From the NCBI GenBank assembly GCA_009363875.1, contig CM018687.1, positions 17,050,963 to 17,114,962 of the forward strand: DNA of 64,000 nucleotides, read 5' to 3'. This stretch comes from Mikania micrantha (lineage: Eukaryota; Streptophyta; Magnoliopsida; Asterales; Asteraceae). A model generated the notes under the pieces. The model was not told the DNA's origin, did no database searches, and saw nothing but the letters and a program-made list of their open reading frames with translations. Below, piece by piece: positions 24,201 through 36,974 of the stretch. The stretch's first letter is position 1. Each line of letters begins with the position of its first letter. Both the position numbers and the translations under genes were made by a program.

Positions 24201-25320
24201 CATCAGGGTTACTTCAACAGCCTGAGATACCAATGTGGAAATGGGAGCAGATTTCCATGGACTTCATAACTAAATTGCCAAAGACGGCAAGTGGTTGCGA
24301 TACCATCTGGGTTATCGTAGACCGACTGACAAAGTCTGCACACTTTTTGCCTATTAAAGAGACTGACAAGCTACACAAACTCACTCGTATCTATCTAAAG
24401 GAAGTGGTTACTCGACATGGAGTGCCAATCTCGATAATCTCTGACCGCGATAGTCGATTTACTTCGCATTTCTGGAAGTCTTTGCATAAGGCTTTAGGTA
24501 CGAGATTGGACATGAGTACCGCTTACCACCCGCAGACTGATGGACAGAGTGAACGAACTATACAAACACTGGAAGACATGCTTCGCGCATGTGTTATTGA
24601 CTTTGGCAGTAGCCGGGAGACTCATCTACCGTTAGTTGAGTTCTCATACAACAGCAGCTACCACACGAGCATACAGGCTGCACCGTTCGAGGCACTTTAC
24701 GGACGTAAGTGTCGATCACCTATCTGCTGGGCGGAAGTTGGAGACAGCCAACTGACCAGTCCAGAACTTGTGCACGAAACGATTGAGAAGATGTGCAAAT
24801 ACGCAAACGAATGGCAGCAGCTCGGGACAGACAGAAAAGCTATGCTGACAAACGACGCAAACCGTTAGAATTCCAGGCAGGAGACAGAGTATTACTCAAG
24901 GTCTCTCCCTGGAAGGGAGTCATTCGGTTTGGAAAACGAGGAAAGTTGAACCCTCGTTACATTGGACCTTTCGAGATCACTAAACGGATAGGCCCTGTAG
25001 CTTACGAGCTAAGCCTGCCAGAGGAGCTAAATAACGTGCACAACGTATTTCACATTTCAAACCTCAAGAAGTGTTTATCGGATGAAACGCTTGTCATACC
25101 TCTTGAGGAGATACAAATCGACGAACAACTGAACTTCGTTGAGGAACCGGTGGAGATTATGGACCGGGAAACCAAGAAGCTCAAACTCAGTAAAATACCG
25201 ATTGTAAAAGTGCGATGGAATTCATGACGAGGACCGGAATTCACATGGGAACGTGAAGACCAGATGAAACAGAAATACCCACACCTGTTCACGGAACAGA
25301 CAAACACTGGCAACACGAAT
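21222..25320 (+). pseudogene. Gypsy 3 gag-pol, truncated and broken
   Basis: Coding similarity extends left of the ATG at 21222 to the junction (RLDGANSMSWADF), showing this is an internal Gag fragment. Domains in order: Gag; two zinc knuckles (near 21750-21800 and 21875-21915, CYECGKPGHMRRE, where the last Cys is replaced); protease (LFDTGADRSF, 22040); RT (22530-23100, with FIDDILIYS); RNase H (23480-23810); integrase zinc region and core (24040-24730, SMDFITKLPKTA, IISDRDSRF, PFEALYGRKC); and a chromodomain-like tail (25140-25290). Breaks: stops near 21618, 22313, 23963 and 25225 and frameshifts near 21785 and 24800. It cannot make a full polyprotein. Confidence 0.9.
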
Positions 25321-26489
25321 TGAATTTCGGGACGAAATTCTTTCTAACAAGGGGAGGATGTGACACCCTGTAATTTCCAGGTCAGCTTATTGTTGATTTA
25401 AATGATTTATGTACACGTGGCACTAGAATTAGTTTAATTTAGTGTGACACGTGGCACGACAGTACAAACACTGACACACAACGAGATAATTCGAGGAATT
25501 ATCGAGAAAACGCACACACGTGTCAAAACTCACGAACGATGGTGAACGTCACAACAATTGGTCACAGAAACACTTCACGAGTCGATTATTATTAGTAATT
25601 GAAGATTAGAGCCCCAACGATGCTTAAACAAGGTCTTCCAGTCGAGAAACGAGTGAAAACAGGCCTAAAACATCAAAATAGGCTTATTGGGCCTGAAAAA
25701 TGGGCCAGGCGCAACGCCTGACCCGAAGACTTGACCCTTGGCGATACGCGCGAGAAACACATTGAGCGCCTTACCCGGACGCCTCGCGCGTAACGACGGG
25801 CGCCCACCATCCTCGCCAAGCGATACGCCTGGGAGCACAGCGACGCCAAACAACTTTTTAAGCCCCCAAGATCATCATCACACCTATTCTCATCATTTTA
25901 ATCAATATCACACGCCACAACTCGGTCAACTTCGTCTTCTACATCCTGATACAATATATTTCCACCATTAGAGGTCACTTTGAAGCTCCAACTTGAAGGG
26001 TCGAAGCTTGTGTACCACGAAGAAACTTGTGCATCTCCATTCTCTCCTTCTTTCTGTCAAAACCATCAATCTAAGGAGGTGTAGGGGCTGTTTAACCATC
26101 ATCCTAGTGTTCAAGGAGCTTTAGAAGGTAGCTCTATGCTTGAAACTTACTCTCACATCGTTTACACACACATGCATGCATTAAACCTCACATGCAAGCA
26201 CTTTTGGTACACATGCACGAATTTCTTTGTCATTGAATCTGGGTTTGATGATAAAACTACTGATAATGATGATATATGATGTTGTAATGGCGATTTGTGA
26301 TGATCCAAGTTGTTGTACATATGTTTCTATACTTAAAATGAAGACTTATGACATTTTGAATGCATGCATATGTGATCCATGATGATTGGGATGATTTTGA
26401 ATAATGGTAGATGTCTATTGATGATATTAGAAGGTTAACTCATGGTTAGTTTTATGTTAAAATGATTAAAAATGTGATTTTGATGAACA

Positions 26490-27135
26490 TTTCTATTTTT
26501 AGAAACTTTTTATTTGAGAATTGGTGTAATGGCTAAGATGATGATCATGCATGTATATAAATATGTTGTTTGAATGATATTATGATGATTATGATACTTA
26601 GAATATGATTTGGATGTGGATTTTGGGCATATCTAGCATAGTTACTATTTTTAGTAACTTTTATAAGTGAACTATTGCTAGATGATGATTATGGTTAATT
26701 GAGTATGTTCAAATGGTGTTAAATGACATATTATGATGATTTGTGACATAAAAACGGATTAGGAATGTTTAGATGGTCATTTTTATGCAAAAACTACAAA
26801 TTTACTATTTATAGTAACTTTATTTATACAACAACCAATTTATAAACATTTTGTGTGATTTGAGCATGCTAAGTGGCTTAATATGTTATAACATGATGAT
26901 TAGATACTGGGTTAGATGGTTTCCGATGTCACGTATGGTATAAATGGAAACTTTCCATTTTAGGAAACTTTTATGTGCTAACATGATGAAAATGATTTAT
27001 GTGACTTCGTATGATGATGTGTTATGTGTTAACATGATCACGTAGGATTAATAAGCATGTTAGAACTTTAAAAACCGTTATGCTTTGTGAACTTTCCATA
27101 AATGGAAACTTACTATAGATAGTAAGTTGTCCATA
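26490..27135. repeat. Diverged ~150-bp periodic array with small palindromes in the gypsy 3 LTR
   Basis: Five related palindromic words, such as ttactatttttagtaacttt and ggaaactttccattttagg, occur near 26496, 26643, 26811, 26948 and 27098. Spacings are about 147, 168, 137 and 150 bp, in a gatgatgattatg-rich background. Confidence 0.55.
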
Positions 27136-27229
27136 GGCGCGACTTGCGCGCTTTGCAAACTACGAGCACTCACACGATCGTTACACGATATACAACCGTC
27201 ACACAGTTCACCAACGAGTCGTTGACTTG

Positions 27230-27352
27230 ACACGGTCAACTCTGGTCAAACACGGTCAAACACGGTCATTGTGGACCAACACAGTCAAACACGGTCATTG
27301 TGGACCAACACGAGCAAACACGGTCATTGTGGACCGACACGGACAAACATGA
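27230..27352. repeat. Minisatellite in the gypsy 3 LTR
   Basis: Three to four copies of a unit near caaacacggtcattgtggac, about 30 bp apart, with shorter gtcaaacacg variants at the left edge. Confidence 0.8.
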
Positions 27353-28324
27353 ACTACCGAGGGTTGTTGGGCACAAACACGAGCACTAACACGGACACTA
27401 GCATGGTCACTTACACAAACTCATGTTCGGTGTACGATATAGGTTGACGGTGACCGACACGCTTTTCGATCAGGAGCTTACGCTTGTTTTATTTCACGAT
27501 CATTAAGGTGAGTTTGCGGCCCCTCTTTACTCTTTTCAAACGCTTTTAAATAGGGGGAGAATACTAGTTGCATCGAGTAAAAAAATTATGCTATTAAAAC
27601 ATTTTGTGTATGCTGGTTTATTAGACAAACATTAAGTGTTGAACTCGTAACAAGTCCTCACAAAGTCTTACTGTTAATGTACGAACAACGTGGTAGGTTT
27701 GAATGGATCCGTTTAGGTGTGACTAACCCCGCATGGCTCAATATTGACTGGATGTCATAACACGTGAAACTCTGACCTAACTTACTGTGTGCACGAGACA
27801 CAGTGGAGGCAAGGACAAACAAGTCTAGTTCGGTAGTGACGCACTGACACTTGGAGCCTAGGGCTCAGGAATAACATTATGATAAACAGCATGACACATG
27901 TTCTCTATTACTATATGTATCTATCAAAACATGTGAACTCACCAACCATTGTGTTGACACTTTTCTAACTTGTATTCTCAGGTAACTAGCGTGGCTAGCA
28001 TGAGGACATGAATGCACATCTTAAGGGACGAGCATTAGGGATTCACATGCATTCTGTTGTGTCGTTTTGAAAACAATTTAACTTTTATTATGTTAAACAA
28101 TATTGTATTAAACTTATTACATTCCGCTGCATGTTGTGATCACTATATTTTTTTTCACTGCAATATGAATTACTTTTCCGCTGCAAACTATTTTGTTAAG
28201 TGTATGTGTCAAACCTTGTATTGTAAACACATATAGAGGTGTTCTATATGACCATGAGCTGTGATTCTGGACACGTCACACCCACGTGGACTGACACCAC
28301 GAGTGGGAATTTGAGGGTGTGACA

Positions 28325-28585
28325 ACATAACCAACTCCAAATCTCTTTCTATTCCATACCAACATCCATAATTCTGTGAAATGTAACTGCAATAAACTCT
28401 CTGGTTCTGTTTAGTTGAGTTTCAACCAAACTCTCCATGGTTTATGCATAAAATAATGTATTCTCAATATGTATACCAATATCAGTCATATCAACAAATA
28501 ATTCATTATCATTAATAATTATCATATCACGTCGTAACAGTACAGTCGTACGTGTACGGACAACCTGAATTACAGTGATGTTACA
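28325..28585 (-). mobile_element. Gypsy 2 3' LTR, second segment
   Basis: Collinear with 38538-38790 of the right LTR and ends GTGATGTTACA at 28585. It is separated from the first segment by gypsy 3. Confidence 0.9.
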
Positions 28586-28602
28586 GTCTCCCCTAGTTAA
28601 GG
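28586..28602 (-). other. Polypurine tract of gypsy 2
   Basis: The minus strand reads CCTTAACTAGGGGAGAC directly upstream of the 3' LTR, after the conserved aatttcgggacgaaattt phrase. This is the plus-strand DNA primer position. Confidence 0.7.
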
Positions 28603-28619
28603 AAATTTCGTCCCGAAAT

Positions 28620-31600
28620 TTAACTTGGTGTAACTGTAGTGAATAAATGTGGGTACTTAAGCTTCATCTGATCTTCTCGCTCCCAGGTGAATTCTGGACC
28701 ACGCTTCGACTCCCAATGTACTTTGACAATTGGAATTCTACTGCGTTTGAGTTTTTTAACCTCACGATCCATTATCTCGACTGGTTTTTCAACAAAATCC
28801 ATGGTATCATCGACACGGATGTCATAGAGTGGTACCTGAAGATCTTGATCAGCTAAGCACTTTCTTAAATTGGACACGTGAAACGTTGGGTGTACATTGC
28901 TAAGTTCAGGAGGAAGTTCCAACTTATAGGCAACCTTCCCAATCCGTTCAATGATCTTAAAAGGGCCAACATAACGTGGAGCAAGCTTACCCTTCTTCCC
29001 GAATCGTACCACTCCTTTCCAAGGCGATACTTTAAGTAATACCATATCATCAACTTCAAACTCTAAAGGTTTTCGTCATTTATCCTCGTAGCTCTTCTGT
29101 CGACTGCGAGCAGCTAGCAGATTGTCACGGATCTGGAGGATCATGTCAGTAGTTTCTTGAATAATCTCAGGACCAGTGATCTGTGATTCGCCGACCTCGG
29201 TCTAACAAATAGGTGACCGACACTTCCTGCCATAAAGAGCTTCAAACGGCGCCATACCAATGCTCGCATGATAACTGTTGTTATACGAGAACTCGACTAA
29301 TGGTAAATGGCTATCCCAGTTGCCACCGAAATCAATGACACAAGCTCTCAACATATCTTCAAGTGTCTGGATCGTTCGCTCCGTCTGTCCATCCGTTTGA
29401 GGATGATAAGCGGTGCTAAGATCCAATCTTGTTCCAAAAAGCTTTATGAAGTGATTCACAAAATCGTGCCGTGAAACGAGCATCACGATCCGATATTATG
29501 CTCAAGGGAATTCCATGTCGGCTAACGATCTCATCAATATAGATACTAGCTAATTTCCGCACAGGGTACGTCTCGCGTATCGGTAAGAAATGAGCCGACT
29601 TGGTTAATCTATCAATTATCACCCAGATACTATCCTTACCGTTTGCGGTTTGTGGGAGTTTAGTAATGAAATCCATAGAGATATTCTCCCACTTCCACAT
29701 CGGTATTTCTGGTTGTATTAACAATCCCGAAGGTCGCTGGTGTTCAGCCTTGACTTTAGCACAGTTAAGGCATTTGGACACATACTCAGCAATATCCTTC
29801 TTCATTCCAGGCCACCAGTATAAGGCCCAAAGGTCTTGATACATCTTATCAGCACCCGGATGGATCGAGTAACGGAACTTATGAGCTTTATCCATAATCA
29901 GCATCCTAAGATAATCACGGTTCGGTATCCACAACCGATTCAAGTAATACATCAACCCATCATCCTTGGTTTCCAATAATATCTCAGCCCCGCAAGACAT
30001 CTCATTTTTCAAGTTATCTTGAGCCAATGAGTGTTGTTGGGCTGTGAGAACATCATTACGGATATTAGTGTGCACTCGGACACTATGGATCTGAACTTGA
30101 CTTTTGCGACTAAGCGCGTCTGCTACTACATTCGCTTTACCGGTATGGTAGCGAATTTCACAGTCATAATCGTTCAACAGTTCAACCCATCTTCGTTGTC
30201 TCATATTAAGCTCTTTCTGATTGAGAATATGCTGTAAACTCTTATGGTCAGTAAAGACTACACACTTAGTTAGGGGTGATTATCGGTCCGGAACTGGACC
30301 GGACCGGAACCGAACCCGTTTTAACATAAATTTGGGAACCGAGAACCGGACCGATTATTAGAAACCGGTTCCGGGTAATACGGGTTTCACGGTTCAGTTT
30401 TCGCGGGTTTGGACATGTTTAATGTAAAAGCAATAAGTTAAAACATAACATCAAAAACCTGTAAGAAAAAAAATAGAGAAATGGTTCGTGTACTTGGTGC
30501 TAATGTTTTGGAACGTGAATATGACATAATTCTATACAGGATAATATCACAAACATTTAAAAATGTCTTTAAATATTCAAGTTGGTGCTTGCTCATGATG
30601 AATTGAATTGAAAAATGAAAATCACATTTGAAAACTTGAAGTTGGATAGTCACCCTGTGTCGAGTAAGTTGCCTATTAGAATCATGAAATCTCAATTCTC
30701 AATTAGAAACTAGCTTGTATAGGTAGGCATTTTTAATTTTTCTAAAAAAACTAGGTTAAAAAATCGGTCCGGGTTTCATGGGTAACCCGCGGGTTAGAAC
30801 CCGGAACCGGACCGAAACCGATTAAGCCCCATAAACATACCCGAAACCCGAACCTTCTTTTATAAACGGGTACCCGAACCTGTTTTCACAGTTCGGGTCT
30901 TCGGTTCTCACGGTCCGGACCGTTTCTTGCACACCCCTACACTTAGTGCCATAAAGATAATGTCTCCATATCTTCAAAGCAAAGACGACTGCACTAAGTT
31001 CCAAGTCGTGAGTAGTGTAGTTCTTCTCATGAATTTTCAACTATCTCGATGCATATGCCACAACCTTTCCCTGTTGCATGAGAAAACAACCGAGACCTAA
31101 GTTCGATGCATCACAGTAAACCACAAAATCATCGTTTCCATCAGGCAGTGTCAAGACAGGAGCATCACATAGTTTCTGCTTCAAAGTCTGAAATGCCTCT
31201 TCTTGCTTCGGTCCTCACTCATATGGTTTATTCTTCTGAGTTAAAGAAGTGAGAGGGACAGCAATCCTGGAGAAATTCTAAATAAACCGCCGATAGTAAC
31301 CGGCAAGTCCAAGAAATGATCGAATCTCCGTTGGTGTCTTCGGTGTACTCCAATTCTTCACCACATCAATCTTCGCATGATCCACGTGAACACCCTTTTC
31401 ATTGACTATGTGTCCCAAGAAATGAACTTCCTTAAGCCAAAATTCACATTTAGAGAATTTGGCATACAGTCGTTCTTCTTTCAGGATCTCCAAAACCAGC
31501 TTAAGGTGTTGCTCGTGTTCTTCCTTGCTCTTCGAGTATATCAAAATATCATCAATGAATACAATCACGAACTTGTCCAAGTATGGCCTGCACACACGGT

Positions 31601-33814
31601 TCATGAGATCCATGAAAACCGCTGGTGTATTGGTAAGGCCGAAAGGCATTACCAGAAATTCATAATGACCATATCTTGTTCTAAAAGCCGTCTTGGGAAT
31701 ATCATTAGCATGTACACGAAGCTGATGATACCCAGACCTAAGATCGATCTTCGAAAACCATGTCGAGCCTTGAAGTTGATCGAACAAATCATCGATGCAC
31801 GGCAGATGATATCGATTCTTAATTGTCAGCTTGTTCAATTCAAGGTAGTCGATGCACATTCGGAATGACCCATCCTTCTTCTTGACAAACAGGACCGGTG
31901 CACCCCATGGCGAATGGCTCGGGCGAATGAATCCCTTATCAGTCAGTTCTTGTAGTTGGCTCGCCAATTCTTGTAACTCTGAAGGCGCAAGTCTGTAAGG
32001 AGCCTTGGTGACTGGGTTTACACCAGGTACTAAGTCTATCCGAAATTCTACTTGACGTTCTGGTGGAAGACCCGGTAAATCGTCTGGAATTACTTCAGGA
32101 AAATCTCTGATTACAGGAACGTCTTTAATTCTCTTTCCTTTCTCTTTTCCACAACGTGTGCTAAAAATGCTATACATTTCTTCCAAAGGTACTTGTGTGC
32201 TTTCGTGCATGACATTAGCTTAAGACCTTTACTAGAAGTTTCCCCAAAAACTCTTAAAGTTTCACCCGAAGGTAAGGGAATACGAATGTATTTTTCATGA
32301 CAAACAATCTCCGCTTTGTGGGTGGCTAACCAATCCATGCCTATGATAACATCAAAGCTACCAAGGTGCATAGGTATAAGATCAATTGGGAAAACGTGAT
32401 CACTTAAGTTCACAGTACATCCAATAATAACACTGTCAATATCAATCGTGTTTCCGTCAGGCACCTCCACGTTAAACGGTTTATCTAAGTGTGTACGTGT
32501 TCTACCAAGCAAGCATTCAAAATCATATGAAATGAAACTCCTATCGGCACCAGAATCAAATAAGACAGATGCATAAGAGTTGTTGATCAGAAATGTACCG
32601 TTGACCACATCCTGGTTGGCTTGAGCAGCTGGAGCATTCAATTTAAATGCTCTGCCTCTTTCCACCCTTTGATTGTTTCCTGTCAGCTTTGGGCATTGAT
32701 TTCTGAAGTGACCCACTTCGCCACACTCGTAACAAGCTCTTGCCTGTGCAGGTACCTTGCGAACGGGTATAGCTGGAATAGGTTGAGCTTGTGGAGCTGA
32801 CAGTGCAAGCGGTGCTTGTTGCATCCTTTGTGCTTGTGGTGCACTCCGACAAACATTTGCAAAATGACCATACTTCCCACAGTTGTTGTAGACGCGACAT
32901 GGAAAGTTAGGTGCATGGTGATATCGGCAGGTATTACATTGGGGAGTATTCCCAACACAATTTCTGGCGGTGGTGTTGTTTGATGATTGCTGCGCAGACT
33001 TAGCAGTAGGAGCAGTGACCACGAAGTTCCTGGTCTTCCTCTTTTTGTTGCTACTTTTTGAAGAACTAGAAGCCTCAGTCTTGACTTCTGTTTTCGTTTC
33101 TTTTGCAGCAGCCTTCCCCTCAGTCTTCTTTGTTCCTTTCCTAGTGAGTGTTCCAGCTTTCACATGATTATCAGTAAGAGTTACAGATAGACGGATCGTA
33201 GCCTTAAGTGTTTCGGGATTGCTCCCGTAGACAGTGTCCTGGATCTGCATCGGCAGTCCGCCGATATACTTCTCAATTGCTCTCTCCAGCGGTGTCACTA
33301 GATGAGGTACTAGCAGACTATACTCGTGGAAGCGAGTATTGTAGATAACATTCTCGCCACTATCTTGCTTGAGTTCCCAGAACTCAGTCTCCAGTTTCCT
33401 CATCTCACTGCGAGGACAAAATTCGGTGGTCATCAGGTTCTTGACCTCAGTCCAAGTCAGTGCTAGGGCAGCATCAACTCCCCTAGTTTGCTTTTTGCCA
33501 TTCCACCAAGTCAGTGCTCTCTTTTAGAAAACACTGGTGGCATAGTACACCTTCAGATTTTCGGGGCAATCACTGTTAATGAAGGTATTCTCCATGCTCT
33601 CAAACCACTGTAGTAGATTACAGGAGTTGAAGTGTTTGAATGTGCAGGCCGGTGGGTTTGCACCACCTCTGTTCTGATTGAGATTCTGATTGGCTTGGGT
33701 CAGTTGATTCACCAATCCAGAAATGAGGTTTGCTAACTCTTGGATGCCGAAGTTGGCATTACCGTTAGCATCTTCAGAGTTCGTGTCATCCCCTTTGTGA
33801 CTGCGTGGCGGCAT
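28620..33814 (-). pseudogene. Gypsy 2 gag-pol, broken into several frames
   Basis: Gag begins at 33814 (MPPRSHKGDDTNSEDANG). It is interrupted near 33525 and resumes at about 33433 (EFCPRSEMRKLETEFW). A zinc knuckle CYECGEVGHFRNQC lies near 32735-32700, preceded by an imperfect knuckle. Protease FDSGADRSFIS is near 32560. RT lies at 32100-31550 with FIDDILIYSKS. A frameshift joins protease to RT near 32210-32110 and RNase H is damaged at 31265-31040. RNase H is then split by a 669-bp insertion (30271-30939). Integrase follows in two frames (30204-29416 and 29486-29202: SMDFITKLPQTA, IISDRDARF, PFEALYGRKC). The tail at 29045-28620 has WKGVVRFGKKGKL and a chromodomain-like EKPVEIMDREVK...FTWERED. 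No intact polyprotein remains. Confidence 0.92.
30271..30939. mobile_element. Non-autonomous hAT-like element, 669 bp, in gypsy 2 RNase H
   Basis: Ends TAGGGGTGATTATCGGTCCGG and, on the other strand, TAGGGGTGTGCAAGAAACGG. The 8-bp duplication cacttagt is perfect (30263-30270 and 30940-30947). Both subterminal zones are rich in ggaccgg/accggaacc words. The interior has no transposase. It interrupts the gypsy 2 sequence between TDHKSLQ-type codons and the YGTKC codons of RNase H. Confidence 0.9.
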
Positions 33815-34054
33815 GTTTCTGAGGAATTAGAAACATGTTACTATCGTTTACAACGTAAGTCATACAAACAAAGGGTCAAATGAGTTCATTTCAACGGTTA
33901 GGATCACATATAGGAACTATATTTTTCTCCTATCTGTCATTAAACTCATATCAAAGTATTAATTTCCTAATATTATACTAACGCATCCTAGTTGGTCATA
34001 TCTAATATTATCTAATTATTCGTAAATACTAAACATTCCCCACCCTATACCAAC

Positions 34055-34172
34055 ACTGACAACCTCCCGATGCAATGCAACAAGCTTATATATAGGGCAT
34101 ATGCAGGGATAGATCGCAACCTCCCCAACATCGTCCCACCACCGTTGCATTGCACCACGATTATGCCCTTGT
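34055..34172. repeat. Hairpin repeat copy 1 (gypsy 2 leader)
   Basis: Arms tgcaatgcaac (34071-34081) and gttgcattgca (34144-34154) are perfect complements. They enclose a 62-nt core containing tatagggcatatgcaggga, tcgcaacctcccc and cgtcccacc. Outside the arms are cactgacaacctcccga on the left and ccacgattatgcccttg on the right. Confidence 0.85.
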
Positions 34173-34261
34173 TAGAATTTAGGGTGTATCATGCATCTTA
34201 CCATTGTCTCACTTCACAACCCTTATCCTAGGTAGGATAACCTTGAGTGAAGTGGTCTCTA

Positions 34262-34640
34262 GTTCCCTTGGAAAATTAGATTCGCCTAATGTCTAAGTTC
34301 ACCTAACATGTAGGTTTGCCTATTTCTAAGTTCACCTAATGTCTAAGTTCACCTGACATTAAAGATCCCCTAATGTCTAAGTTCACTAAAATTCCATACT
34401 AATTCCCAATGTTCATAATCATCAATGAGGGTCATATCATCACTGAGTGCCCTTGTTGTCACGAAGTGTTCATATCCTCCCTATAATTCATTCTTATCAA
34501 GTGTTCATACCATCACTAAGTGTTAGTATCATCACTATGCATTCATATTTCCACCAAGTGTCTATATCATCACTCCAGTCTTCAGTCTATCAATAAGTGT
34601 TCGTATCGTCCGTTGATCCTATACACACCACGTGTCCAAT
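34262..34640. repeat. Short-unit repeats in the gypsy 2 leader
   Basis: Two zones: five copies of tctaagttca with cctaatg or cctga(c) linkers at 34262-34392, then about eight variants of catcactaagtgttcatat at 34430-34640. Confidence 0.65.
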
Positions 34641-34771
34641 AAGTGTGTTTATTAATGTGTTTATATGTGTCCATCAAATATGATCATCCAAAGTGTCAAT
34701 CCAAACTAAACTTAACCAACATCCCATCAACATCAACCTTACAGCATTTCCTAGTAATATCCTAAGTTCCT

Positions 34772-34892
34772 GACACTGACAGACCCCCAATATACTACAA
34801 ATGGTATATGTATAGGGCATATGCAAGGGTAGGTCGCAACCTCCCTAACACCGTCCCACCACCTTTGTAGTATACCACGAGTGTGTCCTTGT
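34772..34892. repeat. Hairpin repeat copy 2 (gypsy 2 leader)
   Basis: Arms tatactacaaa (34791-34801) and tttgtagtata (34864-34874) are perfect complements but unrelated in sequence to the arms of copy 1. The 62-nt core has tatagggcatatgcaaggg, tcgcaacctccct and cgtcccacc; outer flanks are tgacactgacag and ccacgagtgtgtccttg. Confidence 0.85.
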
Positions 34893-35000
34893 CTGGAGAT
34901 CAAAGATCAAACAGATAATTCCTAAAGCAAATAATTTCCTAAGCAGTTAATTTCCTAAGCAGATAATTTCCCAAACGGGTAGTTCCCTTATTCCTCAATA

Positions 35001-35120
35001 CTGACATCCACCCGATGTACTGTAAATGTTATATGTATAGGGCATACGATAAGGGTAGGTCGCAACCGCCCAAACCACCGTCCCACCACCTTTACATTAC
35101 ACCACGAGTATATCCTTATC
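35001..35120. repeat. Hairpin repeat copy 3 (gypsy 2 leader)
   Basis: Arms tgtactgtaaa (35016-35026) and tttacattaca (35091-35101) pair at 10 of 11 positions. The 64-nt core has tatagggcatacgataaggg, tcgcaaccgccc and cgtcccacc, with outer flanks ctgacatccacccga and ccacgagtatatcctta. Confidence 0.82.
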
Positions 35121-35324
35121 GAGTCATTAGGGCACAAGTAAGCAAGTAATCAGTAAATAACATATGTAAAGCAGATGTATAACAGGAGTTCAATTAACAT
35201 GTAGTAAACACATAAGCATGAAATCCTAAATATACTAACTAGTGTATGAAATCATTCATATTAGGGTATCCTACGGTTATAGACTAGGTCAACCATTTCT
35301 AGTAACCTAATTCCCTGTAACCCA

Positions 35325-35339
35325 GGCTCTTATACCAAT
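35325..35339 (-). other. Primer binding site of gypsy 2
   Basis: The minus strand reads TTGGTATAAGAGCCT directly inside the 5' LTR, a slightly decayed form of TGGTATCAGAGCC (tRNA-iMet). Confidence 0.7.
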
Positions 35340-36974
35340 CTGTAACACCCCTACCGATGGCGGAAACGTCGGGATGCCACGAGGGATGTGTAGATTGTTC
35401 ATAAGCTCGTGGGCATCTAATTTAAATCATCACATATCAATTAATCAACCAAATTAATTACACAAAAATCATGTTCATCATGAATTAGTTACATCAAATA
35501 CAAAAGAGATTTAGCTATCTAACTAAATTCTAATCTTCAGAATTTCAGTTATTTCGCTAAGTCCAAGAACCTAAGTGATGATGTCCCCAAAAGGTGTTGA
35601 GCTATCCTGCCCTACGTACTTCTCCTCAGTCCCTGAAAACATGTAAAAATCAAGTGTCAACTACGAAGTAGTTGGTGAGTAATCATAAGTTTTTATATTT
35701 AAAAATGTTTTACAAATGAGTATAAAAGTTTAATATTTCTTGAGAAAATCCACAAGAGCACTTGCGAGATAATCCAACACCTAACCCAACACACAATCAC
35801 AAACATACAATCACATCTATCAAATAATCATAGATAATCATAGATAATCATAGACAATCAATCACATAACATTCAACCACCCTCAACAATCAATATTCTC
35901 AAATAATATAAGTGACTATACATGAAATCAATGTAATTAACCGGAGTTAAAGACAATGATTCATGGAGTGGAAGCAACCCACGTGACAATACATGCAGTC
36001 GCTTCGGATGACTGAAGTCAACAGTAATGGCTCATGGAGTTTTGATAATCCAAGTGGCAATACGTGTAATCTTTGTCGATGACCGAAGTCAACAACAATG
36101 TCACACGGAGTTATAATAATCAGTGAAGATCCATAAACAATGATAATCCCATAATGTGAATATCATATTGATAAACATTTGTCACCCATGTGTTATCAAA
36201 ATAATATTTAAAATTGGTATACATGTTCCACCTTCGAGTTTAAAACAAAACAGTTTAAAAGGAGGTTATGAGAACTCACCTGAGTCCTTAGAATCAGTGT
36301 TTGCGTAATATGCGCGCTCGCGTATGTGGAATCCAAAACTCTTCAGCAATCTGTAATTTTCGCGTGTTTCATATTCATAAGTATCTAGGTGTGTTCATCA
36401 TTTAGTTTTCATATTCGTTTGTTCTTTTTAGTTATTAATCGTATGACCAATTCAAGTTTATCATCATCTAGGTTAGAATGATGATTCTTAAGACTTCCTA
36501 TTCTCATTATAGTAAGTCTATCTCACATCAATTGTTTTAGTTCTATAATATCCTAATGTCTTATTGAGAGTACAAAGTCACACATGTGGTAAATGTAATA
36601 AATCTTATACACATGCATGCATCTTATGTGCAAGCATGCATGGGCACTTGGGTTAATCAATATATTTAATTCGTTAACTAATAATTAGGTTTAAGAAATC
36701 AACCTAAGAGATTTTCATAACCCATTTAAGTTAAGTTCAACATAACAATATAATCCTTTTTAAGTTACATGAAATGGTATTTAAGTTATTCTCATAGAGA
36801 GTTCATATTATACATAAACTCTTTAATTTAACGTATGTCATTTAAAAGAATGGTGACTATAATTACTCAAGCATGTGTGTTTATATATGTATATGTATAT
36901 AGGTGTTCATGTCCCCACCACTTTATTCTTAATCCTAGTTCCAAGAACATTTAGGTTTTGTCCTTCATGAAAGC

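Larger units (their letters stand above)
21199..28324 (+). mobile_element. Gypsy 3: 5'-truncated chromovirus inside the gypsy 2 LTR
   Basis: The element begins abruptly inside gag at 21199 with no 5' LTR, leader or gag start. It runs through pol to a polypurine tract and a complete 3' LTR ending GGGTGTGACA at 28324. Compared with the intact gypsy 2 LTR, 157 bp of host LTR (38381-38537) are also missing at this junction. One deletion removing both pieces explains the structure. Confidence 0.85.
25359..28324 (+). mobile_element. Gypsy 3 3' LTR, 2966 bp
   Basis: Starts TGTGACACCCTG right after the polypurine tract aaggggagga and ends GGGTGTGACA. It contains a diverged periodic array (26490-27135) and a minisatellite (27230-27352). 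The partner LTR is gone, so it cannot be dated from this window. Confidence 0.88.
33840..35324 (-). other. Gypsy 2 untranslated leader, repeat-rich
   Basis: About 1.5 kb between the primer site and the gag ATG. It has no long ORF but carries three hairpin repeats and two short-unit repeat zones listed separately. Confidence 0.75.

Noticed and set aside
34055..35120. CRISPR array
   Set aside because: Only three spaced copies with hairpins within a plant retrotransposon leader; no regular spacers and a eukaryotic context.
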